From the NCBI RefSeq assembly GCF_014652935.1, contig NZ_BMZT01000001.1:1-64000 (forward strand): 64,000 nucleotides of DNA, read 5' to 3'. The translations under genes and the position numbers were made by a program. This DNA comes from Luteimonas padinae. Its GTDB lineage: Bacteria > Pseudomonadota > Gammaproteobacteria > Xanthomonadales > Xanthomonadaceae. Position 1 is the stretch's first letter. Each line of letters begins with the position of its first letter. The notes beneath the pieces were generated by a model that did no database searches, was not told the origin of the DNA, and saw nothing but the letters and a program-made list of their open reading frames with translations. Below, in pieces: positions 8,169-17,093 of the stretch.

Positions 8169-10004
8169 ATGCCGACCACCCGCCATCCCTCACGTCGACC
8201 GGTGCTGCTGACGGGCCTGTTGCTGGCCGCGGGCCTGTCCGGGCCGGCAATGGCGACGCAGGCGGAGGTGAGCGGTTCCACCACCACGGCCGCCAGCACC
8301 ACCACGACCGCCGCGCCCGCCGATTCATCGCGGGCGCGGCTGCACGCGCTCTTCGCCGAAGACGCCGCCTGGCGCCAGCGCGAATTCGGATACGAGCAGG
8401 TCGACGGGCGCTGGCGTCCGTCGGGCCGCCTGCCGTCGGTGCTGCCCGAAGCCTGGGATCGGCGCATCGCGCACGTCACGCGCATCCTGCGCGAACTCGA
8501 CGCGATCCTCCCCTCGACGCTTTCGCGCGAGGACCAGGTCAACCTGGCGGTGTTCCGCGCCACCCGTGCCGCCGAGCTCGACAACGCCGTGCGCCGCACC
8601 TGGGAGGCGCCGTTCAACAGCGACACGTTCTTCTGGGCCGGCTTCGCGCCGCGCCAGCCCTGGCAGCAGGAAGCCGACTGGCGGCGCTTCATCTCCCGGC
8701 TGGCCGACATCCCGCGCCATTTCGACGAGCAGATCGCCAACATGGAGCGCGGGCTGGCGCGCGGCTGGAGCGTGCCCCGCGCCTCGCTCGATGGCCGCGA
8801 CCGCACCATCGAGGCCTACACCGGCGAAGGCCCGGGCAATCCGCTGCTCGACGCCTTCGACGCGATTCCGCAGTCGATTCCCGAGCCCCTGCGCACGCAG
8901 CTGCGCGAGGAAGGCCGCAAGGTGGTGCTGGGCGACGTGGTGCCGGCCTATCGCGAACTGCTGGCCTACATGCGCGAGGACTACCTGCCGCGCACCCGCA
9001 CCACGATCGCCGCCAGCGCGCTGCCCGACGGCGAGGCGTTCTACCGCGCGCAGATCCGCGAGTACGTGACGCTCGACATGTCGCCGCGCGAGATCCACGA
9101 ACTCGGCCTGGCCGAGGTCGCGCGCATCACCGCCGAGATGCACGAGGTGATGGCGCGCGCCGGCTTCGAAGGCAGCTTCGAAGAGTTCCTCGCCTACCTG
9201 CGCAGCGACCCGCGGTTCTACGCGAAGACGCCGCGCGAGCTGCTCGCCCATGCGTCGTACGTGGCGAAGAAAGTCGACGGCCAGCTCAAGCACGTGCTCG
9301 GCACCCTGCCGCGCTACCGCTTCACGATCCTGCCGGTGGCCGACGACATCGCGCCCAACTACACCGCCGGCCGCGGGGGGCTGGACGCCTGCTGGTTCAA
9401 CACCTACGACCTGCCGTCGCGGCCGCTGTACAACCTGCCGGCACTCGTGCTGCACGAGTGCTCGCCCGGGCACAGCCTGCAGGCGGCGCTGGCGCTCGAG
9501 GCGCCGGAGCGCCCGGACTTCCGCCAGAACAGCTATTTCTCCGGTTATGGCGAGGGCTGGGCGCTGTACACCGAGTGGCTGGGCACGCGCATGGACATCT
9601 ACGAGACGCCCTACGAGGAGTTCGGCCGCCTGAGCTTCGAGATGTGGCGCGCCGCGCGCCTGGTGATCGACACCGGCATCCACGCCTATGGCTGGAGCCG
9701 CGAGCAGGGCATCGAGTACCTCGCCAGCCACGCCGCGCTGTCGCGCGCCGATATCGAGAACGAGGTCGACCGCTACATCTCCTGGCCCGGCCAGGCGCTG
9801 TCGTACTACATCGGCTATCGCACCATCCGCGACCTGCGCGCGGAAGCGGAGCGCGAGCTGGGCAATCGCTTCGACCAGCGCCCGTTCCACGACGCGATCC
9901 TCGCGCTGGGCGCGGTGCCGCTGCCGGTGCTGGAAGAGGAAATGCGGGCCTTCATCGCGCGCGGGAAGGCCGGCACTCCGGAGCAGCTCGCCGAGGCTCG
10001 CTGA
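8169..10004 (+). CDS. Exported DUF885 family protein (putative metallopeptidase)
   Basis: A 611-residue protein with a signal peptide (basic MPTTRHPSRR, then hydrophobic VLLTGLLLAAGL and an AMA-type cleavage site), then a Thr/Ser/Ala-rich linker and the DUF885 body. The motif HECSPGH near residue 430 and the later GYGEGWALYTEW segment are family hallmarks resembling an HExxH-type zinc site. DUF885 proteins are often annotated as peptidase-like; the substrate is unknown. CAGGAG lies 9 bases before the ATG. A second, lipoprotein DUF885 member is at 50190-52004. Confidence 0.8.
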   Translation: MPTTRHPSRRPVLLTGLLLAAGLSGPAMATQAEVSGSTTTAASTTTTAAPADSSRARLHALFAEDAAWRQREFGYEQVDGRWRPSGRLPSVLPEAWDRRIAHVTRILRELDAILPSTLSREDQVNLAVFRATRAAELDNAVRRTWEAPFNSDTFFWAGFAPRQPWQQEADWRRFISRLADIPRHFDEQIANMERGLARGWSVPRASLDGRDRTIEAYTGEGPGNPLLDAFDAIPQSIPEPLRTQLREEGRKVVLGDVVPAYRELLAYMREDYLPRTRTTIAASALPDGEAFYRAQIREYVTLDMSPREIHELGLAEVARITAEMHEVMARAGFEGSFEEFLAYLRSDPRFYAKTPRELLAHASYVAKKVDGQLKHVLGTLPRYRFTILPVADDIAPNYTAGRGGLDACWFNTYDLPSRPLYNLPALVLHECSPGHSLQAALALEAPERPDFRQNSYFSGYGEGWALYTEWLGTRMDIYETPYEEFGRLSFEMWRAARLVIDTGIHAYGWSREQGIEYLASHAALSRADIENEVDRYISWPGQALSYYIGYRTIRDLRAEAERELGNRFDQRPFHDAILALGAVPLPVLEEEMRAFIARGKAGTPEQLAEAR

Positions 10005-10024
10005 CCGCGCCGCCGGTTGCATCG

Positions 10025-10049
10025 ACGCGCCCGGCGAAACCGGGCGCGT
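10025..10049. terminator. Hairpin between convergent genes, possible bidirectional terminator
   Basis: ACGCGCCCGG and CCGGGCGCGT form a perfect 10-bp stem with a 5-base CGAAA loop. There is no T-run on either side, so it is a candidate terminator or transcript-end stabiliser for the two converging genes rather than a textbook intrinsic terminator. Confidence 0.5.
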
Positions 10050-10069
10050 GCATGCGCGGGGCGCGGGGC

Positions 10070-10537
10070 TCAGCCCAGCGGATCCATCCCGGGAACATCG
10101 TTGCCGGTGCCCGCGGTCTGCGAAACACCCACGCGCAGCGAGTTGTCCACGTCGCGCACGCCCGGACAGCCTTCCGAAAGGTCCTCCGCCAGGCGCTTCA
10201 TCAGCCGGTGCGGCACCGTGCCGGAAAGCTTCACCACGCCGTCCTGTACGGCGACGCTGATGCTGCTGGCGTCCAGCGCGTCGTTCTCGGTGAGGACGTC
10301 GCAGACGTCCTCGCGGATGCGCGCATCGTCGCGGCGATAGCCGCGCGGGCCGACGCCGCGGTAGCCGTGGGCCGACACGCCGGCGGCGCCGGCGCTGCGC
10401 CCGGCGGCGAACTCCTCGCGCTTCTCGCCCAGCCAGTCGCGCGCGGCGCCCACGCAGCGTCCGCCCAGCTTCATCGCGTCGCGCGCGACCTCGCGGAACT
10501 CATCGGCAGCGGCTTGGCCGGAAGTGGATCGGGTCAT
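10070..10537 (-). CDS. BON domain-containing protein
   Basis: A 155-residue protein without a signal peptide. The C-terminal ~75 residues form a BON domain: the segment IREDVCDVLTENDALDASSI, then VQDGVVKLSGTVPHRLMKR, then the valine-rich VRDVDNSLRV. BON domains bind phospholipids or support osmotic and envelope stress proteins. The N-terminal half is charged and low-complexity, with GYRGVGPRGYRRDD linking to the domain. AGGAGG six bases before the ATG supports the start at 10537. The role is inferred from the domain only. Confidence 0.8.
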   Translation of the reverse strand: MTRSTSGQAAADEFREVARDAMKLGGRCVGAARDWLGEKREEFAAGRSAGAAGVSAHGYRGVGPRGYRRDDARIREDVCDVLTENDALDASSISVAVQDGVVKLSGTVPHRLMKRLAEDLSEGCPGVRDVDNSLRVGVSQTAGTGNDVPGMDPLG

Positions 10538-10659
10538 GGCATGGCCTCCTGTGTCGTCACGGACGCGGCGCGCCCAACGGCACCAGTGTCCGGCCGTGGA
10601 TGTTCAAGCCGCGTCACGCCGGCGTGGAGGCCACCCCGGTGCACGGCGCTGGAGGCCAC

Positions 10660-11499
10660 TCAATCGATCGGGTAGACCGCGCGGATCGGGCAGCCGGACT
10701 TCGCACCCAGCACCTGAAGCGCGTCGGAGCCGGTCATCAGGAAGTCCGAAGGCCGGCCATTCGATGCCACCAGGGGCAGACCCTGGCCGCTGACGCTCTG
10801 GAAGCCGAGGGCGCTGTTGCCACGAGTGCCGGTCCTGATGTCGTCGCCCGGGTTGCCGCAGATGACGCCAATGCCCATGCCCGAGCGGAACGCGATCTCC
10901 ACCGGTCCGGACAGATGCGGGCACGAACGCACCAGTTCCACGCGGTAGTAGCGGTTGCCGCTGGAGCGCCGCGGGTTGACCTCGACCACCAGTCCCTTGG
11001 GATCCTCCGACCACCCACGCACGTGCCGCGGGCTGAAGCAGTAGCTGTGCGAGGCCGCGAAGCCACGCCGCTTCTCGCCCTTCACCACCACGTTCGCCAG
11101 GGTGGTGCTGCCGTCCGGGCTGGTCTGGCTGGCGCGCGCATGGCCCGCGTACTCGGCCGACGTGATCGGTTCGACGCCGGCCACCGGGCACAGGTCCTGG
11201 CCCACGGCCACGTATTCGTTGCCCGCCCCGCACATCCAGCCCTCGGCTGCGAGCATCCGCGCGGGCGCGTCGCCGTCGATGTCGGGGCAGTCGGCGCCCA
11301 GGTCGATGCGGTAGCGGCGGCCGTCGGACTGCACCGCCGCCAGCGTCCGCGCATCGGACTGGAAGACCTCGCGCACCTCGCGGGCGTCCAGGCACTGCGC
11401 GGCGGGCGCGGTCCGGGGGGCGGCATCGGCGGCGCCGCAGGCGAGCACGGCGACGAGGCAGGACAGGGCGGTGCGGGGCGGAGCGGTCATTGGGTCCAT
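10660..11499 (-). CDS. Exported protein of unknown function with internal duplication
   Basis: 279 residues with a signal peptide (hydrophobic TALSCLVAVLACGAADA). Two halves share the same layout. Half one: C36-x3-R-x-VR, RRYRIDL, CP at 71, and CPVAGVEPI at 104-112. Half two: C154-x3-R-x-VR, RYYRVEL, CP at 193, and CPIRAVYPI at 270-278. The cysteines probably pair in the periplasm. The single-copy pattern resembles small exported Xanthomonad proteins of unknown role. A second in-frame ATG at 11490 is an alternative start. It is divergent from the next gene, with only 37 bases between starts. Confidence 0.65.
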   Translation of the reverse strand: MDPMTAPPRTALSCLVAVLACGAADAAPRTAPAAQCLDAREVREVFQSDARTLAAVQSDGRRYRIDLGADCPDIDGDAPARMLAAEGWMCGAGNEYVAVGQDLCPVAGVEPITSAEYAGHARASQTSPDGSTTLANVVVKGEKRRGFAASHSYCFSPRHVRGWSEDPKGLVVEVNPRRSSGNRYYRVELVRSCPHLSGPVEIAFRSGMGIGVICGNPGDDIRTGTRGNSALGFQSVSGQGLPLVASNGRPSDFLMTGSDALQVLGAKSGCPIRAVYPID

Positions 11500-11536
11500 C
11501 CAATCAGGCTTGCCCGCGCAAGTGTACGGGAACAAG

Positions 11537-12022
11537 ATGACCGCCCGTCCCGCCGGAGATCCCGATGACACCGTCCCGCCACGCATCCATGCCGCTGCCG
11601 AGCACGCGCCCGTGAGCGCGCCGGACAGGCAGGCCACGATCTCGGTGCCGGTGTCGGTCGGGGAGCTGGCCGACAAGCTCTCGATCCTGCACATCAAGCA
11701 CGAACGCATCCAGGACCCGGCCAAGCGCGCCCACGTGGCTGAGGAGATGGCGGGCCTGCGGCCGATCTGGGATGGCGTGGTCGCGTCCAATCCGGAACTT
11801 GCCGGCCACTACGACCGCCTCAAGGCGGTCAACGAGCTGATGTGGGACGTGCAGGACGGGCTGCGTGCGCGCGAGGCCGCGAAGACCTTCGATGCGGAGT
11901 TCATCGAACTCGCCCGCGCCGTGGCCGTGCGCAACGGCGAGCGGGTGGCGATCAAGAACGGCATCAACCGCCTCGCCGGCTCGGCCTTCATCGAAGAGAA
12001 GCAGTACCAGGCCGGGCAATAG
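11537..12022 (+). CDS. DUF6165 family protein
   Basis: 161 residues. From about residue 37 the sequence ISVPVSVGELADKLSILHIK followed by a helical region with NELMWDVQDGLR and a final FIEEKQY tail matches the small, mostly helical DUF6165 family, whose function is unknown. The start is uncertain: the ATG at 11537 has no good ribosome site, and a GTG at 11612 would remove a disordered leader. It is divergent from the duplicated exported protein. Confidence 0.65.
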   Translation: MTARPAGDPDDTVPPRIHAAAEHAPVSAPDRQATISVPVSVGELADKLSILHIKHERIQDPAKRAHVAEEMAGLRPIWDGVVASNPELAGHYDRLKAVNELMWDVQDGLRAREAAKTFDAEFIELARAVAVRNGERVAIKNGINRLAGSAFIEEKQYQAGQ

Positions 12023-12080
12023 CTCCGGCGGGTGGGCCGCAGCCCAAGGGACGACACCGCCGCGTGTCCGCCGCCGCCTG

Positions 12081-13358
12081 ATGCCCATTCAGTTGCCAGT
12101 CTCAGATCCCGAGACAGACGCCTGCCAGTCTCGCGCGATGCAGCTGCGCGACAAGCTCACGATCTTGGCCGACGCAGCCAAGTACGACGCCTCCTGTTCG
12201 TCCAGCGGCGGCGCGAAGCGTCACTCCCGCGGCACCGGCGGCATCGGCTCCAACGAAGGCACCGGCATCTGCCATGCCTACGCCCCCGACGGCCGCTGCA
12301 TCTCGCTGCTGAAGATCCTGCTCACCAACTTCTGCATCTACGACTGCGCCTACTGCATCAACCGGCGCAGTTCCAACGTGCAACGCGCCCGCTTCGGCGT
12401 CGACGAAGTGGTGCGGCTGACCATGGACTTCTACCGCCGCAACTACATCGAGGGCCTGTTCCTGTCCTCGGGCATCATCCGCTCCGGCGACTACACCATG
12501 GAGATGCTGGTGGAAGTGGCGCGGCGGCTGCGCGTGGAGGAGCGCTTCCGCGGCTACATCCACCTGAAGACGATTCCCGACGCCTCGCCCGAGCTGCTCG
12601 CGGCCGCGGGCCGCTGGGCCGATCGGCTCAGCATCAACGTCGAACTGCCGACCGAGGGCGGGCTCAAGCCGTTGGCGCCGGAGAAGGACGCGCAGGACAT
12701 CCGCCGCTCGATGGGCCGGCTGCGCCTGGGCATCGAGGAGGCGAAGGCCGAAAAGAAGGCGCCGCGCTTCGCGCCCGCCGGCCAGAGCACGCAGATGATC
12801 ATCGGCGCCGATCCCGCCAGCGACCGCGACGTGCTCGAGACCAGCAGCACGCTGTATGCGAGCTACGGGCTCAAGCGCGTCTACTTCTCCGCCTTCAGCC
12901 CGATTCCCGACGCCTCGCGCGCGCTGCCGCTGCGGCCGCCGCCGCTGATGCGCGAGCACCGCCTCTACCAGGCCGACTGGCTGATGCGGTTCTACGGCTT
13001 CGACGTCGGCGAGATCGCGCCCGCGGGCAACGACGGCATGCTCGACCTCGACATCGATCCGAAGCTGGCGTGGGCGCTGCGCCACCGCGAGCAGTTCCCG
13101 GTCGACCTCGACACCGCACCGCGCGAGCTGCTGCTGCGGGTGCCGGGCCTGGGGGTGAAGACGGTGCGGCGGCTGCTCGCGATGCGCCGCCATCGCCGCC
13201 TGCGCTACGCCGACCTGGTGAAGCTGGGCGTGTCGGTGACGAAGGTGGCGCCGTTCGTGTCCACGCTCGACCACCGCCCGCGCGCCGACGTCGACGGCGC
13301 GGTGCTGCGCGCGGCGGTCGCGCCGCCGCCGAAGCAGCCGGACCTGTTCGGCCACTGA
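12081..13358 (+). CDS. Putative DNA modification/repair radical SAM protein
   Basis: 425 residues. The radical SAM cluster motif is CIYDCAYC (Cys85, 89, 92). The conserved N-terminus KLTILADAAKYDASCSSSGG and the C-terminal helix-hairpin-helix PGLGVKTVRRLL mark the family that pairs with DUF4130/UdgX proteins and is distantly related to spore photoproduct lyase. It probably acts on damaged or modified DNA bases using SAM radical chemistry. Neither the ATG at 12081 nor the one at 12138 has a clear ribosome site; the latter matches the usual family N-terminus. Its stop overlaps the next start (TGATG). Confidence 0.85.
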   Translation: MPIQLPVSDPETDACQSRAMQLRDKLTILADAAKYDASCSSSGGAKRHSRGTGGIGSNEGTGICHAYAPDGRCISLLKILLTNFCIYDCAYCINRRSSNVQRARFGVDEVVRLTMDFYRRNYIEGLFLSSGIIRSGDYTMEMLVEVARRLRVEERFRGYIHLKTIPDASPELLAAAGRWADRLSINVELPTEGGLKPLAPEKDAQDIRRSMGRLRLGIEEAKAEKKAPRFAPAGQSTQMIIGADPASDRDVLETSSTLYASYGLKRVYFSAFSPIPDASRALPLRPPPLMREHRLYQADWLMRFYGFDVGEIAPAGNDGMLDLDIDPKLAWALRHREQFPVDLDTAPRELLLRVPGLGVKTVRRLLAMRRHRRLRYADLVKLGVSVTKVAPFVSTLDHRPRADVDGAVLRAAVAPPPKQPDLFGH

Positions 13359-14812
13359 TGCGACGCGTCGAACTCGCCGATGGCGCGGACCTCGTGCAGT
13401 GGCGCGACGCGGCGCGCGCGCTGCTGGCCGACGGCGTGCCACCCGAGCAGGTGTTGTGGCAGGTCGGGGCGCAGCGCGACCTCCTGGGCGAGGTGGTGGA
13501 CGCCATGGGCGACGCGATGCGCCGCAGCGGCTCGCCTGCCGGCCTGCGCGTCCCGCGCGACTTCCTCGACCTGGCCGGCCTGGTCATCGCCCACGCCGAT
13601 CCGCGCCGCCACGCGCTGCTCTACCGGCTGCTCTGGCGCATCGCCCGCGGCGAGCGCGCGCTGCTCGCGATGGCGACCGACGACGACGTCGCCTGGGCGC
13701 GGCACGCGGCGAAGGCGGTCCGCCGCGAGAAGCACAAGATGAAGGCCTTCGTCCGCTTCCGCGAGGTGGTCGACGGTGAGGGCAGCGTCTACGTGGCCTG
13801 GTTCGAACCCGAGCATGACGTGCTGCCGCAGGTCGCGCCGTTCTTCGTGCGGCGCTTCGCGGGCATGCGCTGGTCGATCCTGACGCCCGCGCGCAGCGCG
13901 CACTGGGACGGCCAGGCGCTGCACCTGGGCGAGGGCGCCCGGCGTGGCGACGCGCCCGACGGCGATGCGCTGGAAGACCTCTGGCGCGTGTACTACGCCA
14001 ACATCTTCAACCCCGCGCGCCTGAAGGTCGGCGCGATGGTGAAGGAGATGCCGGTGCGCTACTGGAAGAACATGCCCGAGGCCGCGCTGATCCCGGCGCT
14101 GGTGCGCGATGCCGGCGCGCGCATGCACGCGATGGTCGACGCCGCCCCGACCGTGTCGCGGAAGGCGTTCCCGGCACCGCGCGACACGCCCGGCGCACGT
14201 GCCGCCGTGCCTGTTGGGGCGTCGCCCGGACTGCCGGCGATCCACGCATCGGTCGCCGCCTGCCGCGCCTGCCCGCTCTGGGCGCCCGCCACCCAGGCCG
14301 TGCCCGGCGAGGGGCCGGCGGACGCGCGGATCATGGTGATCGGCGAGCAGCCCGGAGACCGCGAGGATCTCGCCGGGCGTCCGTTCGTGGGGCCGGCCGG
14401 GCAGCTGTTCGACCGCGCGCTGGCCGAGGCCGGGATCGACCGCGCCACGCTCTACCTCACCAACGCCGTGAAGCACTTCAAGTTCAGGCCCGCCGGCAAG
14501 CGCCGCATGCACGTGCGCGCGGACGCGACCGAGCAGGCCGCCTGCCGGCCCCGGCTCGAGGCCGAGCTCGCCGCGGTGCGGCCGCGCATGGTGCTGTGCC
14601 TCGGCGCCACCGCCGCGCAGGCGCTGCTGGGCCGCGGCTTCGCGCTGCTGTCCGGACGCGGACGCTGGTACCGCCTCGACGACGGCCTGCGTGTGCTGCC
14701 GACCGTGCATCCCTCGTGGCTGCTGCGCCTGCCGGAGTCGGAACGTCCCGCTGCGTGGCGTGACTTCATCGCCGACCTGCGCCTGCTCCGGGCCGCGTCC
14801 GCGCAACCCTGA
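13358..14812 (+). CDS. udgX: DUF4130-UdgX fusion, uracil-DNA cross-linking protein
   Basis: A 484-residue two-domain protein. Residues ~1-260 match DUF4130 (KHKMKAFVRFRE, YYANIFNPARLKVGAMVKEMP, YWKNMPE). A Pro/Ala linker follows. Residues ~290-480 are a family 4-like uracil-DNA glycosylase with CRACPLW (Fe-S cysteines), GEQPGDREDLAGRPFVGPAG and TVHPSWLLR. The UdgX-specific R-loop is GKRRMH, with His385 in the position of the histidine known to bond covalently to the abasic site after uracil release. The usual motif is KRRIH; here Met replaces Ile. It is translationally coupled to the radical SAM gene. Confidence 0.9.
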   Translation: MRRVELADGADLVQWRDAARALLADGVPPEQVLWQVGAQRDLLGEVVDAMGDAMRRSGSPAGLRVPRDFLDLAGLVIAHADPRRHALLYRLLWRIARGERALLAMATDDDVAWARHAAKAVRREKHKMKAFVRFREVVDGEGSVYVAWFEPEHDVLPQVAPFFVRRFAGMRWSILTPARSAHWDGQALHLGEGARRGDAPDGDALEDLWRVYYANIFNPARLKVGAMVKEMPVRYWKNMPEAALIPALVRDAGARMHAMVDAAPTVSRKAFPAPRDTPGARAAVPVGASPGLPAIHASVAACRACPLWAPATQAVPGEGPADARIMVIGEQPGDREDLAGRPFVGPAGQLFDRALAEAGIDRATLYLTNAVKHFKFRPAGKRRMHVRADATEQAACRPRLEAELAAVRPRMVLCLGATAAQALLGRGFALLSGRGRWYRLDDGLRVLPTVHPSWLLRLPESERPAAWRDFIADLRLLRAASAQP

Positions 14813-14821
14813 CCCCAGCGC

Positions 14822-15301
14822 TCAGCCGCGGACCGCGGCCTCGATCGCGGCGACGTCGATCTTCCGCATCGTCATCATCGCCTCGAACGCGCGCTTCGCG
14901 ACCGCCGGGTCGGGACCGGTGACCGCCTCGGTCAGCACGCGCGGCGTGATCTGCCACGACAGCCCCCAGCGGTCCTTGCACCAGCCGCATTCGCTGGCCT
15001 GGCCGCCGTTGCCGACGATCGCGTCCCACAGCCGGTCGGTCTCGGCCTGGTCCTCGGTGCAGACCTGGAACGAGAACGCCTCGCTGTGCGTGAACGCCGG
15101 CCCGCCGTTGAGGCCCAGGCAGGGAATGCCCATCACCGTGAAGTCGACGGTGAGCACGTCGCCGGCCTTGCCGGAGGGATAGTCGGCGGGCGCGCGGTGC
15201 ACGGCGTCCACCGAACTGTCGGGGAAGGTTTCGGCGTAGAACCGGGCGGCATCCAGGGCGGTGCCGTCGAACCAGAGGCAGATGGTGTTCCTGGCGGGCA
15301 T
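14822..15301 (-). CDS. VOC/PhnB-like protein
   Basis: 159 residues with the PhnB (3-demethylubiquinone methyltransferase-like) form of the vicinal oxygen chelate fold. Features include CLWFDGTALDAARFYAETFP at the N-terminus, GIPCLGLNGGP, then DRLWDAIVGNGGQASECGW and KDRWGLSWQI, and a terminal MMTMRKID. Proteins of this group are common and mostly uncharacterised; true methyltransferase activity is unlikely. The start at 15301 matches the family; the longer ORF to 15334 adds 11 unrelated residues. Confidence 0.8.
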   Translation of the reverse strand: MPARNTICLWFDGTALDAARFYAETFPDSSVDAVHRAPADYPSGKAGDVLTVDFTVMGIPCLGLNGGPAFTHSEAFSFQVCTEDQAETDRLWDAIVGNGGQASECGWCKDRWGLSWQITPRVLTEAVTGPDPAVAKRAFEAMMTMRKIDVAAIEAAVRG

Positions 15302-15419
15302 GGCGGGGCTCCGGTGGGGCAGGGCGTCCAGCATGCGCCCGGCCGCGCCGGTTCACCTATCCCCGGACGCGCGCGCGCTCCTGGCCCGCCTGACGACCGC
15401 GCCGGCGCCCTGACGCGTG

Positions 15420-16607
15420 TCAGAAGCGGTAGGTCGCCCGCAGGTACAGGTCGTCGTCGCGCCGCGGGCGGGCGGCGGCGGCCGGCAGGTCGATCTCGCG
15501 GCGACGGCGCAGGCGTGCATCCAGCTGCCATTCGGGCGTCGCCTGCCAGACCCAGCGCACCTCGGCCAGTTCGTCGTTGGGACGGAAGTCGCTCGACAGC
15601 AGCCAGCCGTCGGCGACCCGGCCGTAGACGAGCCCGAGGTCGTGGTCGGGCAGGAGGTCCATGACGTTGACCGACGCCTGCCAGGACAGCGCGTCGGCGC
15701 GGCCGGTGCCGGAGTTCATCGCCTCGCGGCGCGGCGTCTCCGGCGCGTAGCCGAGCTCGCCGCCCAGCCGCAGCGTCGTCCCGTCCTGGCCGAGCGGCCA
15801 TTCCGCGGTGGCCTTGGCGGTCACGGCGAGGTAGTCCACGGTCCTCGCATCGTTGACGCCGTACCGGTGCAGCGCCGAAGGCAGCCAGTTGAGCGTGACC
15901 ATGCGCTGCACCAGCGGCCCGATCGCGGTCTTCGACTCCACTGCCGCGAACACGCCGATGCGCGAGTCGCCGTCGCCGAACGCCAGCGGGCGCCGCAGCG
16001 TGCCCGTCGGCCCGCGGCGGTCGTTGTGGCGGACGATGAGGTGCGTGGTCCAGTCCTCGCTTGGGCGCCACTGCAGCCAGGCACCGTCGGTCCAGGTGAC
16101 GTCGAAGTTGGTGCTGTCGTTCTGGTCGAGCGACTTCTTCATCACGTCGTCCAGGCCCCAGGCGGCCTGGAAGCGCCCGACGCGCAGGCTCCAGGGCGCT
16201 TCGGCCGGCCGGTATTCCAGATAGGCCTCGTCGACCGTGGCCTGGCCGTTCGCCAGGCCGGTCGGATCCGGTGCATAGGTGCGCATCCAGAAGGCCTCGT
16301 CGCCCTGTTCGCTGTCGAGCCGGGCCGCGATGCGGCCGCTGGCATGCCAGCCGCCGCCGAGGTCGCCGCGCACGCGGAACCGCACGCGGGCGCGCAGGCT
16401 GTCGCTGTCGGACTCCGCGCCGCTGCGTGCGCGGGTCTCCGAGGCGACGTAGCCGAAGCGGACGTCACCGCTGGCCTGCCAGGCGTCGCCGGCGTGGGCC
16501 GTGCCCGCGGCAAGGGCGAGCAGCGTGGCCAGGACCGGTAGTACGCGCGGCGCGTGGTCCGGGATGCGGATGGGGGTGAGGCGAGGGTGGTTGGCGCGGG
16601 AGTGCAT
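15420..16607 (-). CDS. Outer-membrane beta-barrel porin-like protein
   Basis: 395 residues. The N-terminus has a basic stretch and a signal peptide (VLPVLATLLALAAGTAHAG). The body alternates short amphipathic strands, and the last residues are LYLRATYRF, ending in Phe after an aromatic, the signal for outer-membrane barrel insertion. Segments such as RVGRFQAAWGLDD resemble alginate-export or DUF1302-like porins. The substrate is unknown. A perfect TTGAC-N4-GTCAA palindrome lies about 90 bases upstream, suggesting control by an FNR/CRP-type regulator. Confidence 0.7.
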   Translation of the reverse strand: MHSRANHPRLTPIRIPDHAPRVLPVLATLLALAAGTAHAGDAWQASGDVRFGYVASETRARSGAESDSDSLRARVRFRVRGDLGGGWHASGRIAARLDSEQGDEAFWMRTYAPDPTGLANGQATVDEAYLEYRPAEAPWSLRVGRFQAAWGLDDVMKKSLDQNDSTNFDVTWTDGAWLQWRPSEDWTTHLIVRHNDRRGPTGTLRRPLAFGDGDSRIGVFAAVESKTAIGPLVQRMVTLNWLPSALHRYGVNDARTVDYLAVTAKATAEWPLGQDGTTLRLGGELGYAPETPRREAMNSGTGRADALSWQASVNVMDLLPDHDLGLVYGRVADGWLLSSDFRPNDELAEVRWVWQATPEWQLDARLRRRREIDLPAAAARPRRDDDLYLRATYRF

Positions 16608-16693
16608 GGGGGCCTCCGGGAAGGGCGCCGGACCGGGCCAGGACGGTCGTCCGGAGCATGCTGCAGACGATGCGCCTGCCGTGGTGCGGACAC

Positions 16694-16709
16694 CTTGACC
16701 GCGGTCAAG
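16694..16709. promoter_or_regulatory. Candidate FNR/Anr-type operator
   Basis: CTTGACCGCGGTCAAG is a perfect 16-base palindrome containing TTGAC-N4-GTCAA, which resembles FNR/Anr boxes (TTGAT-N4-ATCAA and the TTGAC variants). It lies in the divergent region between the porin (starting at 16607, minus) and the small gene at 16785 (plus). Spacing suits either promoter. No promoter elements were proven. Confidence 0.5.
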
Positions 16710-16784
16710 CGCCAGGCGGGCCGCGTCCGCAGGGCAAGGCGGTATGCTTCAACGTCCGCAGGACGCGCAGTGCAAGGGGGGCGC

Positions 16785-17087
16785 GTGCAGGACGCAGCAC
16801 AGACACCGGCCGATGCCACGGCCAGGGCCACGGCCGACGCGGCCGCGGAGGCCTTCATTGAACGCGCCGCCGAAGAAGCGCGCGGCCACGTCCGGTGGCT
16901 GCGCCCGGAGTTTCAGAACCCGGATCAAGACCGCAGAGTTGCTGGAGCGGCTGGGGCCAAGGGCTATCTCGAGATCAAGGACGACAAGCATTACCTCACC
17001 GATGCCGGCAAGGCTGCAGGAGGCGAATTCAGGATGAGTCAGCGCTACGGGCCGTATTTCCTCTGGCCCGATTTCCTGGAGGCCTGA
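16785..17087 (+). pseudogene. Remnant resembling a DNA methyltransferase tail and a winged-helix end
   Basis: The frame from GTG at 16785 (AAGGGGGG just upstream) stays open for 100 codons. Its first half has AEEARGHVRWLRPEFQNP, a motif typical of the C-terminal region of large type II/BREX DNA methyltransferases. Its end, KDDKHYLTDAGKAAGGEF plus YGPYFLWPDFLEA, looks like a winged-helix DNA-binding tail. Between them, the helix that should precede it (KTAELLERLG) is readable only in another frame around 16930-16965, so one or two frameshifts are likely. It is 6 bases from the Mrr-like gene. Read as a decayed fragment; a short intact gene cannot be excluded. Confidence 0.4.
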
Positions 17088-17093
17088 CGTGCG

